Assembly (NCBI RefSeq): GCF_900187985.1
Contig: NZ_FZOA01000001.1
Location: forward strand, 62,001-126,000
Direction: 5' to 3'
DNA: 64,000 nucleotides
DNA from: Methylobacillus rhizosphaerae
GTDB taxonomy: Bacteria > Pseudomonadota > Gammaproteobacteria > Burkholderiales > Methylophilaceae
A program made the position numbers and the translations under genes. How positions within the stretch are numbered: the first letter of the stretch is position 1; each line of letters starts with the position of its first letter. The notes below the pieces were generated by a model. It was not told the DNA's origin. It saw only the letters and a list, made by a program, of their open reading frames with translations, and made no database searches. Shown here piece after piece: positions 24,606 to 33,829 of this stretch.

Positions 24606-26345
24606 ATGGCCCAAAGTTCCAAGATCAGTTTCTCCATGCATGGGGTTGGTGTTTCCGCCGGGATTGCCATTGGCAATGCCCGAATTGTGACCAATGCCCT
24701 GGTCGAGGTGGCGCATTATCAGGTTCCGAGAAAAGCAGTAGCGGAAGAAATCCTGCGTTTTGAGAGTGCAGTGCAACACGTGTGCCTTGATCTGGAGGCA
24801 ATTCGTGAGCAATTGCCCGCCAATGCACCCGCTGAATTGGCGGCGTTCATCAACACGCACCTCATGCTTCTAGCGGATAAGCAATTATCAGAGGTTCCCA
24901 AGGCTATCATTGAGCAGGAACAATGCAATGCCGAATGGGCCTTGAAGCAGCAGATGAATGAGCTGGTGGCCCAGTTTGAGCTGATCGAGGATGAATACCT
25001 GCGTGAACGCAAGCAGGATGTGGTGCAGGTCGTCGAGCGGGTGATCAAGGTGTTGCTGGGACACCCGAGTGGGGCCATCCGTACTGACGAAAGTGCAATG
25101 ATCCTGGTGGCCTATGATATTTCTCCGGCAGATGCCATTCAGTTCAAGCATCACCAGTTTGCCGCTTTTATCACGGATGTGGGCGGCGCTACATCACATA
25201 CAGCCATCCTGGCGCGTAGTCTGAGCATTCCGTCCATTGTTGCATTGCATCGCGCGCGCGACCTGATACGCGATGGCGAACTGATCATTGTTGATGGCAA
25301 TGATGGGATTGTCATTGTCAATCCGGATAAGGATACGCTGGCAGAATACCGCCTGCGGCAGGAACAATGGGAGCTGGAGCAACAGAAGCTCAAGCGCCTG
25401 AAACAGACCAGGGCCGTGACTCTGGATGGTCATGAGATTGAGCTGCATGCCAATATCGAGGTGCCCGCGGATGTTGCCAAGGCCAAGTCTGTTGGTGCAA
25501 CGGGAGTAGGATTGTATCGCACAGAATTTCTCTTCATGAACCGACGTGAAATGCCGGATGAAGACGAGCAATTCACGGCCTACCGCACTGTCGCTGAAAC
25601 CATGAAAGGCATGCCGGTTACGATCAGGACGCTGGACCTTGGCGCGGACAAACACGTGAATCCGGATACTGTCAGGGTGTGTACCAATCCGGCACTGGGT
25701 CTGCGTGCCATACGACTATGCCTGGCTGAGCCTCATATATTCCATATCCAGTTGCGAGCTATCTTGCGTGCCTCGCATTATGGCCGGATCAAGATTCTGA
25801 TTCCCATGCTTTCTTCGCTGCTGGAGCTGCGCCAGACAGTGACATTGCTGGAGCGTGCCAAGGAAAGCCTGCGTGTGGAAAATATTCCCTTTGATGAGGC
25901 CATCAAGCTGGGTGGCATGATCGAGATTCCGGCAGCTGCAATCAATGCAGAGGCATTCGCGCGTGAGCTGGATTTTCTTTCCATCGGTACCAATGATCTG
26001 ATTCAATATTCACTGGCAATTGACCGCACGGATGATACGGTTTCCTATTTGTATAAACCCTCACACCCGGCAGTGCTGAAACTGATCGAAATGACCATCA
26101 AGGCTGCCAATAAACTGGAGAAGCCGGTTTCTGTCTGTGGCGAGATGGCAGGAGATATCCGTTTTACCCGGTTGCTGCTGAGCATGGGCCTGCGCCAGTT
26201 TTCCATGCATCCGGCACAGGTGCTTACCATCAAGCGCCAGGTGTTGCAGACCGAATTGCAGGCCGTGCTGCCGCTGGCACGCAAGATCATGAATACTTAT
26301 GAAATCGACAAGATAGACCCCTTGCTCGATAAACTTAATCAATAG
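24606..26345 (+). CDS. ptsI: PTS Enzyme I
   Basis: Phosphoenolpyruvate-protein phosphotransferase, first enzyme of the PTS. It has 579 residues. The active-site His198 is in VGGATSHTAILARSLSIPSI. The PEP-binding barrel carries GVGLYRTEFLFMNR, TIRTLDLGADK, NPALGLRAIRL and SIGTNDLIQYSLAIDRTD, and VSVCGEMAGD is also present. It is the last gene of the hprK-rapZ-EIIA-ptsH-ptsI group; a short inverted repeat (GATTATT-AGGT-AATAATC) follows 15 bases after the stop. Confidence 0.97.
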   Translation: MAQSSKISFSMHGVGVSAGIAIGNARIVTNALVEVAHYQVPRKAVAEEILRFESAVQHVCLDLEAIREQLPANAPAELAAFINTHLMLLADKQLSEVPKAIIEQEQCNAEWALKQQMNELVAQFELIEDEYLRERKQDVVQVVERVIKVLLGHPSGAIRTDESAMILVAYDISPADAIQFKHHQFAAFITDVGGATSHTAILARSLSIPSIVALHRARDLIRDGELIIVDGNDGIVIVNPDKDTLAEYRLRQEQWELEQQKLKRLKQTRAVTLDGHEIELHANIEVPADVAKAKSVGATGVGLYRTEFLFMNRREMPDEDEQFTAYRTVAETMKGMPVTIRTLDLGADKHVNPDTVRVCTNPALGLRAIRLCLAEPHIFHIQLRAILRASHYGRIKILIPMLSSLLELRQTVTLLERAKESLRVENIPFDEAIKLGGMIEIPAAAINAEAFARELDFLSIGTNDLIQYSLAIDRTDDTVSYLYKPSHPAVLKLIEMTIKAANKLEKPVSVCGEMAGDIRFTRLLLSMGLRQFSMHPAQVLTIKRQVLQTELQAVLPLARKIMNTYEIDKIDPLLDKLNQ

Positions 26346-26438
26346 CCGGACTTCAAACAGATTATTAGGTAATAATCAGGTTTCAACAGCAAACCAGGGC
26401 TGGTATGTTCCGGCTGACCAACATAAAGGGATTCCATC

Positions 26439-26780
26439 ATGAGCGACCTTATTACTGTGCCAAATGCGGATGAAAAGAATATTGCTGTGCTTACCCACCT
26501 TGGCGGAACGCTGTTCAGCGTGTTTCCTGCCCTGATCGTCTGGATGTTGAAAAAAGATAACAGTCCGTTTGTCGGTGAACATGCCAGGGAAGCGTTGAAT
26601 TTCCAGATCACGCTCTTGATAGGTTATGTCATCAGCTCCATATTGATGTATATCCTCATCGGTTTCATGCTGGCCGGCATCCTCTGGGTTGCCAATATTG
26701 TTTTTTGCATATTGGCCGCCATCGCTGCCAGCAACGGCGAGGAATATCGTTACCCATTTACATTGCGATTGATTAGTTAA
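26439..26780 (+). CDS. DUF4870 (Tic20-like) membrane protein
   Basis: A 113-residue protein of the DUF4870 type. The N-terminal part DEKNIAVLTHLGGTLFSVFPALIVWMLKKD and VGEHAREALNFQITLLI are the family's hallmark, with three to four hydrophobic segments (about 20-36, 52-75, 78-95). It ends RYPFTLRLIS. The function of this family is unknown. It lies 93 bp after ptsI and 9 bp before prlC, so it may be co-transcribed with prlC. Confidence 0.82.
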   Translation: MSDLITVPNADEKNIAVLTHLGGTLFSVFPALIVWMLKKDNSPFVGEHAREALNFQITLLIGYVISSILMYILIGFMLAGILWVANIVFCILAAIAASNGEEYRYPFTLRLIS

Positions 26781-26789
26781 GGATTTCAC

Positions 26790-28829
26790 GTGAGTATTAC
26801 CAACAACCCCTTGCTGGACTTTTCCGGCCTGCCCCAGTTCGACCAGGTCAAGGCCGAACATGTTACTCCTGCCGTGGATCATTTGCTGGAAGAGGGCAAG
26901 GCGCTGGTGGAAGTGTTGGTAGCAGCCTCCGCGCTACCTACCTGGGAAAATTTCGTGCGCCCGATGGAGGATTTTGAGGAGCAGATTTCCCGTGCCTGGT
27001 CACAGGTCGGCCACCTCAATGCCGTGGTCAATAGCCCGGAACTGCGCGAAGCCTATAACGAGAACCTGCCCAAGCTGACGGCCTTCTACGCTGATTTCTC
27101 GCAGGACGAGCGGCTGTACGCCAAATTCCGTGCCTTACGCGCCAGCGCGGATTACGACAAGCTCAACACCGCCCAGCGCAAGATTGTCGATAACGAGTTG
27201 CGTGATTTCCGCCTCGGTGGAGCGGAATTGCCGGAAGATAAAAAAGCACGTTTCAAGGCGATCCAGGAAGAGCTTTCCACCCAGGCGGCCAGGTTCGAGG
27301 AAAACCTGCTCGATACCACTAACGATTATGCCTTGTTCGTCGAGGATGAAGCCCAGTTGCAAGGCATCCCGGAAGATGCCTTGCAGGCCGCCGCCGAAGC
27401 CGCCAAGGCTGATGAGAAGGCAGGCTGGAAATTCACCCTGCATTTCCCTTCCTATATGCCGGTGCTGCAATACGGCGACAACCGCGAACTGCGCGAAACG
27501 CTGTACCGTGCCTACGCCACCCGTGCCTCTGAATTCGGCAAGTCCGAGTGGGACAATACCGAGATCATCCGTAACATCCTCACCTTGCGCCACGAAGCGG
27601 CAGTCCTGCTCGGCTATAAGAATTACGCCGAAACCTCGTTGGCCACCAAGATGGCGGAAACCCCGGACCAGGTGGAAGAGTTTCTCAACAACCTCGCGCA
27701 ACGCGCCAAGCCCTTTGCCGAACGCGATATTGTAGAACTCAGGCAATATGCCGCAGAGAAGCTGGGCATGACAGAATTGCTGGCTTGGGACATTGCTTAC
27801 GTTTCGGAAAAGCTGCGTGAGGACAAATACGCCTTCTCCGACCAGGAAGTGAAGCAATATTTCCCTGAGCAACAAGTGCTGCAAGGCTTGTTCAAGGTCA
27901 CCGAGACCATCTTCGGCCTGCAGGTACGCAAGAAGGAAGCGCCGGTCTGGCACAAGGACGTTAGCTTCTATGAAATCACTACCCCGTCGGGTGAGCCGGT
28001 CGGCCAGTTCTACCTCGACCTCTACGCGCGCAATAACAAGCGCGGTGGCGCCTGGATGGATGAAGCCATCACCCGTCGCCGGAAAAACCACGGCGTCGAA
28101 ATCCCTGTGGCCTACCTCACCTGCAACTTTTCTGCACCAGTAGGCGGCAAGCCTGCGCTGTTCACGCATGACGAAGTCATCACCATGTTCCACGAATTCG
28201 GCCACGGCCTGCACCACATGCTGACCCGCGTTGAGGATTATGGTGTGTCCGGTATTAAGGGCGTGGAATGGGATGCCGTGGAACTGCCCAGCCAGTTCAT
28301 GGAAAACTTCTGCTGGGAATGGGATGTGCTGCGCCATATGACCAGGCACGTCGATACTGGCGAACATCTGCCGAAAGAACTCTTCGACAAAATGGTTGCC
28401 GCCAAGAACTTCCAGGCCGGCATGCAGACCGTGCGCCAGATCGAGTTTTCCCTGTTCGACATGCGCCTGCATTCCGATTTCAGCGAGTATGACACCGGCA
28501 CCGCGCTCAAGCTCATCGAAGCCATCCGCGACGAAGTCGCCGTGGTACGCCCACCCGAGTGGAACCGCTTCCCCAACAACTTCTCGCACATCTTTGCGGG
28601 CGGTTATGCGGCGGGCTACTATAGCTACAAATGGGCGGAAGTGCTTTCTGCCGATGCCTACAGCATGTTCGAGGAAAACGGCGTGCTTTCCGCGGAAACA
28701 GGGAAGCGCTTCTGGAAAGAGATATTGGCCCAAGGTGGTTCTCGTCCTGCGCTGGAATCCTTCATCGCGTTCCGCGGCAGAGAGCCGAGCATTGATGCCT
28801 TGTTAAGGCATAACGGCATGACGGCTTGA
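26790..28829 (+). CDS. prlC: Oligopeptidase A (M3 metallopeptidase)
   Basis: Cytoplasmic zinc metallopeptidase that degrades oligopeptides and cleaved signal peptides. It has 679 residues with a GTG start. The zinc motif HEFGHGLHHM is at 468-472 onward and the third ligand Glu lies in MENFCWEWDVL. The N-terminal HVTPAVDHLLEEGK and C-terminal FSHIFAGGYAAGYYSYKWAEVLSADAYSMF regions are typical of PrlC. Its third codon positions look richer in G/C than those of its neighbours, and it carries a long antisense open frame that I take as an artefact of that bias. Confidence 0.97.
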   Translation: MSITNNPLLDFSGLPQFDQVKAEHVTPAVDHLLEEGKALVEVLVAASALPTWENFVRPMEDFEEQISRAWSQVGHLNAVVNSPELREAYNENLPKLTAFYADFSQDERLYAKFRALRASADYDKLNTAQRKIVDNELRDFRLGGAELPEDKKARFKAIQEELSTQAARFEENLLDTTNDYALFVEDEAQLQGIPEDALQAAAEAAKADEKAGWKFTLHFPSYMPVLQYGDNRELRETLYRAYATRASEFGKSEWDNTEIIRNILTLRHEAAVLLGYKNYAETSLATKMAETPDQVEEFLNNLAQRAKPFAERDIVELRQYAAEKLGMTELLAWDIAYVSEKLREDKYAFSDQEVKQYFPEQQVLQGLFKVTETIFGLQVRKKEAPVWHKDVSFYEITTPSGEPVGQFYLDLYARNNKRGGAWMDEAITRRRKNHGVEIPVAYLTCNFSAPVGGKPALFTHDEVITMFHEFGHGLHHMLTRVEDYGVSGIKGVEWDAVELPSQFMENFCWEWDVLRHMTRHVDTGEHLPKELFDKMVAAKNFQAGMQTVRQIEFSLFDMRLHSDFSEYDTGTALKLIEAIRDEVAVVRPPEWNRFPNNFSHIFAGGYAAGYYSYKWAEVLSADAYSMFEENGVLSAETGKRFWKEILAQGGSRPALESFIAFRGREPSIDALLRHNGMTA

Positions 28830-28836
28830 GATGATG

Positions 28837-28863
28837 AGGCGCAATATCTGGAATATTGCGCCT
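28837..28863 (+). terminator. Hairpin after prlC
   Basis: AGGCGCAATAT and ATATTGCGCCT form a perfect 11-bp stem around a 5-base loop, beginning 8 bases after the prlC stop. No T-run follows, so it is either a weak terminator or a 3'-end stabilising hairpin. Confidence 0.6.
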
Positions 28864-28968
28864 TGACTGCCAGCGTTGGCTTTTTCAGGTCAATCTTGTC
28901 TCAGCCCTGAAGGGCGCGCATGTTTACGGCATGATAGTGGTTGCGCAGATGCGAATCCCTATTCTGCC

Positions 28969-29421
28969 TTAGTCCTTGTTTTGTAATTGGAAGGCGACGC
29001 GAGTGAGGTTGCTCATTAGGTCGTCTTTCACGTCTGTTGGCAAACCGACACGATCAATGGCAACCAGCATGCATTCCAGCCATGAGTCACGTGCTGCGGC
29101 GTCAATTTCCACATGGACATGCATATCGCGCACGTTGGAGTGCCGGTATTTTTCTATATACAACTGCGGCCCACCGAGAAATCCCGACAGGAAGTTGAAT
29201 TGTTCGATGCGTGAATGCGCGACACCATGGCCTTTCAGGTGCAGTAGGTGAAGCATGCGTCCCTGGGGTTCGAATTCAATGATGTCGTAGAACGTCTCGA
29301 TCAGCTTGCGTAGCCCTGTTTCACCTCCAACCCGGTTGTAAAGCGAACCCGTTTTCTGTACAGGGTAGCTCGGGTGTGTCATTGCACTAGGATGGTTAAC
29401 GCTGGAACTGGAAGGGTTCAT
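28969..29421 (-). CDS. Truncated haemoglobin, group II type
   Basis: A 150-residue globin-like protein. The core SLYNRVGGETGLRKLIETFYDII, IEQFNFLSGFLGGPQLYIEKY and RDMHVHVEIDAAARDSWLECMLVAID matches group II (trHbO-type) truncated haemoglobins, with the proximal haem His in the RDMHVHV segment. The first 25 residues are Ser/Pro-rich and outside the globin fold. The start at 29421 has AGGAG seven bases upstream. Possible roles are oxygen or nitric oxide handling; the sequence does not decide which. It is single and divergent from yaeQ. Confidence 0.85.
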   Translation of the reverse strand: MNPSSSSVNHPSAMTHPSYPVQKTGSLYNRVGGETGLRKLIETFYDIIEFEPQGRMLHLLHLKGHGVAHSRIEQFNFLSGFLGGPQLYIEKYRHSNVRDMHVHVEIDAAARDSWLECMLVAIDRVGLPTDVKDDLMSNLTRVAFQLQNKD

Positions 29422-29622
29422 TGCTATCTCCTGCTAGTGGTTTAAAGGCATATTGCAGGATGGTAGGTCAAAAATTTTCCCAGCATTAACAAGAATCAGC
29501 ATCAGCAAGTAAGCTACTGACGCGATCCGGTGCACATCATTGTGCTATTACAGGATTTTGTAGCAGTTTCCCGGAGATATGCGTTAAGCTCTGCCCCTTC
29601 ATTGATTCCATCCAGGCATACC

Positions 29623-30159
29623 ATGGCGCTCAAATCCACTGTATTCAAGGCTACTCTGCAGATTGCGGATATGGAGCGGCATTATTATCAGGATCATGTG
29701 CTGACATTGGCGCGTCATCCGTCGGAAACAGATGAGCGGATGATGGTGCGTTTATTGGCTTTCGCGTTACATGCGCATGAGTTGCTGGCCTTCGGGCAAG
29801 GCATGACGGATGACGAAGAAGCCGATATCTGGCGCAAGGATCTTACCGGTAGCATCGAGCAGTGGATTGATGTCGGGTTGCCGGATGAAAAACTGGTGCG
29901 CAAGGCATCTAACCGGGCGGATGAAATGGTGGTGTATGCCTATGGTGGCCGCACAGCGGAAATGTGGTTCGAACAGAACAGCTCCGCATTTGCACGCCTG
30001 AAGAATTTGAGCGTCTATAACCTGCCACAGGAACAGACCCGGGATCTTGCGGTGCTGGCACAGCGTACCATGCAATTGCAGTGCACCATCCAGGATGGCC
30101 AGCTATGGATGAGTGACGCTGAGCGCAGTGTTGAAATTGTCCGTGAAAAATGGAAGTGA
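29623..30159 (+). CDS. yaeQ: YaeQ family protein
   Basis: A 178-residue YaeQ family protein starting MALKSTVFKATLQIADMERH. The frame extends upstream to 29530, but the ATG at 29623 is where the family begins. Conserved segments are HPSETDERMMVRLLAFALHA, ADIWRKDLTGSIEQWIDVGLP and YAYGGRTAEMWFEQN. The structure shows a PD-(D/E)XK nuclease-like fold, but the function is not established. It stands alone between the truncated haemoglobin gene and a convergent YbaK-type gene. Confidence 0.9.
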   Translation: MALKSTVFKATLQIADMERHYYQDHVLTLARHPSETDERMMVRLLAFALHAHELLAFGQGMTDDEEADIWRKDLTGSIEQWIDVGLPDEKLVRKASNRADEMVVYAYGGRTAEMWFEQNSSAFARLKNLSVYNLPQEQTRDLAVLAQRTMQLQCTIQDGQLWMSDAERSVEIVREKWK

Positions 30160-30241
30160 TGCGGGCAACAACCTGATGAAATATTGTTGCCGCGCTCTCC
30201 CGATATAATGGATCCAGCCTGCTGCCAATGAAACAGTCGGG

Positions 30242-30730
30242 TCATGTTTTAGCAAAGTTTCCTTGCTCTGCATCCGCCAGAATGGACAGAAGATCCGTGC
30301 CTTTGAGTGCCAGCGCATAGCCGAGGACACCGCTGCCGATAATAACGGTTTCGTAATGCTGCACGCTGTTATCCACCATGATTTTGAGACCATCTGGGAG
30401 CGCGATGGGAGGGACGGCTCCGACAACATAACCCGTGGCTTCCGGCACTTCATCATATTCCGCCATACGTAGTTTTCGTTCATTGAGGTGGCTACGTAGG
30501 GTTGCCCAGTCGGCGCGGCCTCCACCGGCAACCGCCAGCAGGATGAATTGCTCCGATCCGGTGCGGAATAGTACGCTGCGTACCACGGAATGTGGATCCA
30601 GGCCTTGTTGTTGCAGTAGCTCCTCTAGGTTGCGAATAGGTTTTTTGTCTTCGCTGAGCGGGATTTCAATGATGCTGAACGGAATATCCCGGGCGTTGAG
30701 TAAGTCAGTGACGGGGGAGGCGAGTGTCAT
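30242..30730 (-). CDS. YbaK/ProX-type aminoacyl-tRNA deacylase
   Basis: A 162-residue protein of the YbaK/ProX deacylase domain family, which removes mischarged amino acids from tRNA. The frame opens far upstream, but the ATG at 30728-30730 has a purine-rich ribosome site and starts the domain (MTLASPVTDLLNARDIPFSI). Typical elements are DPHSVVRSVLFRTGSEQFIL, LAVAGGGRADWATLRSHLN and ATGYVVGAVPPIALPDGLKI. The specific amino acid cannot be read from sequence. It is divergent from rlmF with 120 bp between. Confidence 0.82.
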   Translation of the reverse strand: MTLASPVTDLLNARDIPFSIIEIPLSEDKKPIRNLEELLQQQGLDPHSVVRSVLFRTGSEQFILLAVAGGGRADWATLRSHLNERKLRMAEYDEVPEATGYVVGAVPPIALPDGLKIMVDNSVQHYETVIIGSGVLGYALALKGTDLLSILADAEQGNFAKT

Positions 30731-30850
30731 GAGGTTTTCCTTTCGTGCATAGCGTAAGTATGACAGGATGACAGCCATCGTTATTTTTTGAAAGATCCCT
30801 GGAGGCGTTGACGGTGATGGAGCCGGACGCATAGGTAATGAGTGAGCAGT

Positions 30851-31855
30851 ATGGTGACAGGTTCGACTGAAAAAACAGCATTGCACCCACGTAACAGGCA
30901 CAGGGGACGTTACGATTTTGCTTTATTGGTGCAGGTGTATTCTCCCTTGGGCAGGTTTGTGCGGAGGAACGCACATGAAGATGCCTCGATTGATTTTTCT
31001 GATCCCGCTGCGGTGAGGGCCTTGAACCAGGCGTTGCTCAAGCAGTATTACGCCATTGATGACTGGGATATTCCTGCCCGTTTTCTTTGTCCGCCTATTC
31101 CTGGACGCGCTGACTATATTCATTACCTGGCCGATTTGTTGACGCCGCATCATGCCGGGAACGTGCCAGAAGGTGCTGGAGTGCGCGTGCTGGATATCGG
31201 TGTGGGAGCCAATCTGATTTATCCCCTGCTCGGACAGCGCGAATATGGCTGGCATTTTGTTGGTGCAGATGTCAGTACGCAGGCGCTGGAGAATGCGCAG
31301 CAGATTATCAAGGCCAATGGATTGGACGCTGCAATCACCTTGCGCCAGCAAAAGGATGCAGCTGCAATTTTCCGCCATGTGGTACATGATGCAGACCGCT
31401 TTGACCTGACCATGTGCAATCCGCCATTCCATGCTTCGCAGGAAGATGCGGAGGCTGGAACCCGCCGGAAATGGCATGGGCTGGCACGAGGCCGACAAGC
31501 GGCATCGAAAGCGTTGTCGGACAAGGGTAAGTTAAATTTTGGCGGTCAGGCTGCTGAGCTGTATTGCGAAGGTGGCGAAGTTGCCTTCATCAGCCGGATG
31601 GTGGAGGAAAGCCAGGCAATCAGCGGGCAATGTTTATGGTTCACCTCGCTGGTTTCGCGCGAGGCCAGCCTGCCAGCAGTATATCGAGCCTTGAAAAGAG
31701 TACCTGCTGTGCAGGTCAGGACGGTGGAAATGGCGCAGGGCCAGAAAAAGAGCCGGTTTGTCGCCTGGACATTCATGAATGATCGCCAGCAACAGGCATG
31801 GTGTAAACGCAGGCCCATGGAGACATATGCCGGGAAATCACCGCTGCAGGAGTGA
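30851..31855 (+). CDS. rlmF: 23S rRNA (adenine-1618-N6)-methyltransferase RlmF
   Basis: Methylates A1618 of 23S rRNA. Using the ATG at 30851 gives 334 residues; a GTG at 30842 would add three. Family landmarks: HPRNRHRGRYDF near the start, the SAM-binding motif VRVLDIGVGANLIYPLLG, the catalytic NPPF motif in FDLTMCNPPFHASQEDA, and the C-terminal MAQGQKKSRFVAWTFM. It is divergent from the YbaK-type gene and followed by xthA after 36 bp. Confidence 0.93.
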   Translation: MVTGSTEKTALHPRNRHRGRYDFALLVQVYSPLGRFVRRNAHEDASIDFSDPAAVRALNQALLKQYYAIDDWDIPARFLCPPIPGRADYIHYLADLLTPHHAGNVPEGAGVRVLDIGVGANLIYPLLGQREYGWHFVGADVSTQALENAQQIIKANGLDAAITLRQQKDAAAIFRHVVHDADRFDLTMCNPPFHASQEDAEAGTRRKWHGLARGRQAASKALSDKGKLNFGGQAAELYCEGGEVAFISRMVEESQAISGQCLWFTSLVSREASLPAVYRALKRVPAVQVRTVEMAQGQKKSRFVAWTFMNDRQQQAWCKRRPMETYAGKSPLQE

Positions 31856-31891
31856 TACACTGCTGTTTCCTGAAACAGAAAAGCTGGATGC

Positions 31892-32656
31892 ATGAAACTC
31901 GCTACCTGGAACGTCAACTCCCTTAACGTCCGCCTGCCGCATGTCCTCGACTGGATTGCCGCGGAAAAGCCGGATGTGCTGTGCCTGCAGGAAACCAAGC
32001 AGGAAGACAGCAAGTTTCCTTATGCTGCCTTGCAGGAGGCTGGCTATAACGCCGTGCATAGCGGGCAGAAAACCTATAACGGTGTCGCGATTCTCAGCCC
32101 GCACGCGATTGAAAACGTCACATTTGGCATTCCAGGGTTGGATGATGAGCAGAAGCGTTTGGTGACTGCGACTATTAATGGTGTAAGAATAGTGTGCGCT
32201 TACATTCCAAACGGACAAAGCCTGGATTGCGATAAGTACCAATACAAATTGCGTTGGCTGGAAGCGCTCATTGGCTACTTGCAGCAAGAGTTGCAGCAAC
32301 ATCCTAAGTTGGCGTTGCTCGGTGATTACAATATCGCACCGGAAGACCGGGATGTGCACGATCCTGCTGCCTGGGTAGGGCAGGTGCTGGTGAGCGAGCC
32401 TGAACGCAAGGCATTCAATGCATTCACTAGCCTGGGCCTGCATGACAGTTTCCGCTTGTTTGAGCAGGAAGAAGCCAGTTTCAGCTGGTGGGATTACCGC
32501 ATGGCAGGTTTCCGCCGTAACCTTGGCCTGCGTATTGACCATATCCTGGTCAGTGATGCGCTGAAATCACAATGCCGGCGTTGCTGGATAGACCAGGGGC
32601 CGCGCAAGCTGGAGCGGCCTTCTGATCACACGCCGGTTGTGCTTGAGCTGGAGTAA
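31892..32656 (+). CDS. xthA: Exodeoxyribonuclease III
   Basis: AP endonuclease/3'-5' exonuclease in base-excision repair. It has 254 residues of the EEP fold: MKLATWNVNSLNVRLPHVLD, the metal-binding Glu in VLCLQETKQED, GDYNIAPEDRDVHD with catalytic Asp/Asn, and RIDHILVSDAL and ERPSDHTPVVLELE with the catalytic His at the end. It follows rlmF on the same strand. Confidence 0.96.
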   Translation: MKLATWNVNSLNVRLPHVLDWIAAEKPDVLCLQETKQEDSKFPYAALQEAGYNAVHSGQKTYNGVAILSPHAIENVTFGIPGLDDEQKRLVTATINGVRIVCAYIPNGQSLDCDKYQYKLRWLEALIGYLQQELQQHPKLALLGDYNIAPEDRDVHDPAAWVGQVLVSEPERKAFNAFTSLGLHDSFRLFEQEEASFSWWDYRMAGFRRNLGLRIDHILVSDALKSQCRRCWIDQGPRKLERPSDHTPVVLELE

Positions 32657-32718
32657 GCCAGGCGAACCGGCGTTGGTTGTATAAAGCAATGTGAATTGAT
32701 GATGATTGAAAGGTAATA

Positions 32719-33306
32719 ATGTCTGTTGCTATCCCCCAGATTCTGGAAACTATGCTGGCACGTCGTTCAGCCTGGCCGCTTGCTGCCCCAGCGCCAAGTG
32801 CAGGAGAGCTGGAAACTATCTTGCAGGCGGCAGCAGTGGCACCTGACCATGCGGGTTTGCGTCCATGGCATTTTAAGGTGGTGCAGGGGGAGGATCGCCA
32901 GGCTCTGTTGCAACAGGTATTGCAGCATGCGGATGCGCAGACGGAGCAGGTGCGCGCCCTGCATGGAAAATATGCCCTCAAGCTCACCACTGCGCCCGTG
33001 GTTATTGTATTGGCCGCGCGGATAACGCCTCACCCCAAGGCCCCGGAGTTTGAACAGTTACTGGCGGCCGGCGCTGCGGTGATGAATATGCTGAATGCCG
33101 CTCATGTGCTGGGATACAGCGGTTTTTGGAGCAGCACACCAGCTCCATTGGATGCCTTGCTGCACCAGGTCATGGCCTTTGATCCGCAAGACAGGATGAT
33201 AGGGTTGTTGAATCTGGGAACACCGGTCAATCCTGGAAAAAATACCGCGCCGCGCGCGGTGTGGCAGGAATATGCCCAGTTGTGGAAGTCGGCCATGCCC
33301 GAGTAA
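32719..33306 (+). CDS. Nitroreductase family FMN protein (YdjA-like)
   Basis: A 195-residue nitroreductase-fold flavoprotein. RRSAWPLAAPAPSAGELETIL and AAVAPDHAGLRPWHFKVVQG form the FMN-binding start, and GAAVMNMLNAAHVLGYSGFW is the dimer helix, as in YdjA-type minimal nitroreductases. It would reduce a substrate with NAD(P)H in the cytoplasm; the natural substrate is unknown. It lies between xthA and a conserved hypothetical gene. Confidence 0.88.
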   Translation: MSVAIPQILETMLARRSAWPLAAPAPSAGELETILQAAAVAPDHAGLRPWHFKVVQGEDRQALLQQVLQHADAQTEQVRALHGKYALKLTTAPVVIVLAARITPHPKAPEFEQLLAAGAAVMNMLNAAHVLGYSGFWSSTPAPLDALLHQVMAFDPQDRMIGLLNLGTPVNPGKNTAPRAVWQEYAQLWKSAMPE

Positions 33307-33401
33307 ATGTTGTCCGTGACTGCGTGTGGACATGCCTGGTGTCAACGCGTATGGGTTGGCTGCCGTTAATACACCATGGCCTCAGTATGGGAATTGCAAT
33401 C

Positions 33402-33806
33402 ATGAGTACTCATTCTAATAATGATGATAACAGTACCTTGTTTGATCACAAGGCCCAGTCTCAGTTCGTCTATGTCAAGATCCCGGTCAAGCTGCATGCT
33501 AAACCTGATCCATTCCATCAACGTGAGAATGAATTGTCACGGCTGTTGCAGGAGAATCGCATTGGGGATGTCATCGGTTGGGGGCAGTCTTTCAGCGATG
33601 CTGACCCGGATGGCGCGCAGTATGTGAGATATCAACGCATCGACATTATCACGACCAACCTGGACCAGGTACGCACCACTCTAAGGCCGGTACTGGAAAC
33701 ATTGCTGGTGCCTGCCGGGACCGAAATCCACTACACGCTGGCAGGCAGGACATTGATGGATATCTATGGCCACAAGCAATGGCAGCTTGAGCAAATTGTG
33801 GAGTAA
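33402..33806 (+). CDS. Conserved hypothetical protein
   Basis: A soluble protein of 134 residues from the ATG at 33402, which is preceded by a GGGA element; ATGs at 33387 and earlier are possible, but their extra residues look non-coding. It contains QSQFVYVKIPVKLHAKPDPF, GDVIGWGQSFSDADPDGAQY and RYQRIDIITTNLDQVRTTLR. The C-terminal VPAGTEIHYTLAGRTLMDIY suggests a small alpha/beta fold. I do not recognise a family of known function. It precedes dgt by 23 bp and may be co-transcribed. Confidence 0.65.
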   Translation: MSTHSNNDDNSTLFDHKAQSQFVYVKIPVKLHAKPDPFHQRENELSRLLQENRIGDVIGWGQSFSDADPDGAQYVRYQRIDIITTNLDQVRTTLRPVLETLLVPAGTEIHYTLAGRTLMDIYGHKQWQLEQIVE

Positions 33807-33829
33807 TTACTTACAAATAGGCTGCATCC

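Noticed and set aside
27135-28733. Reverse open frame of 532 codons inside prlC
   Set aside because: It is antisense to the conserved metallopeptidase, which has an intact zinc motif. GC-rich third positions of prlC remove stop codons from the opposite strand.
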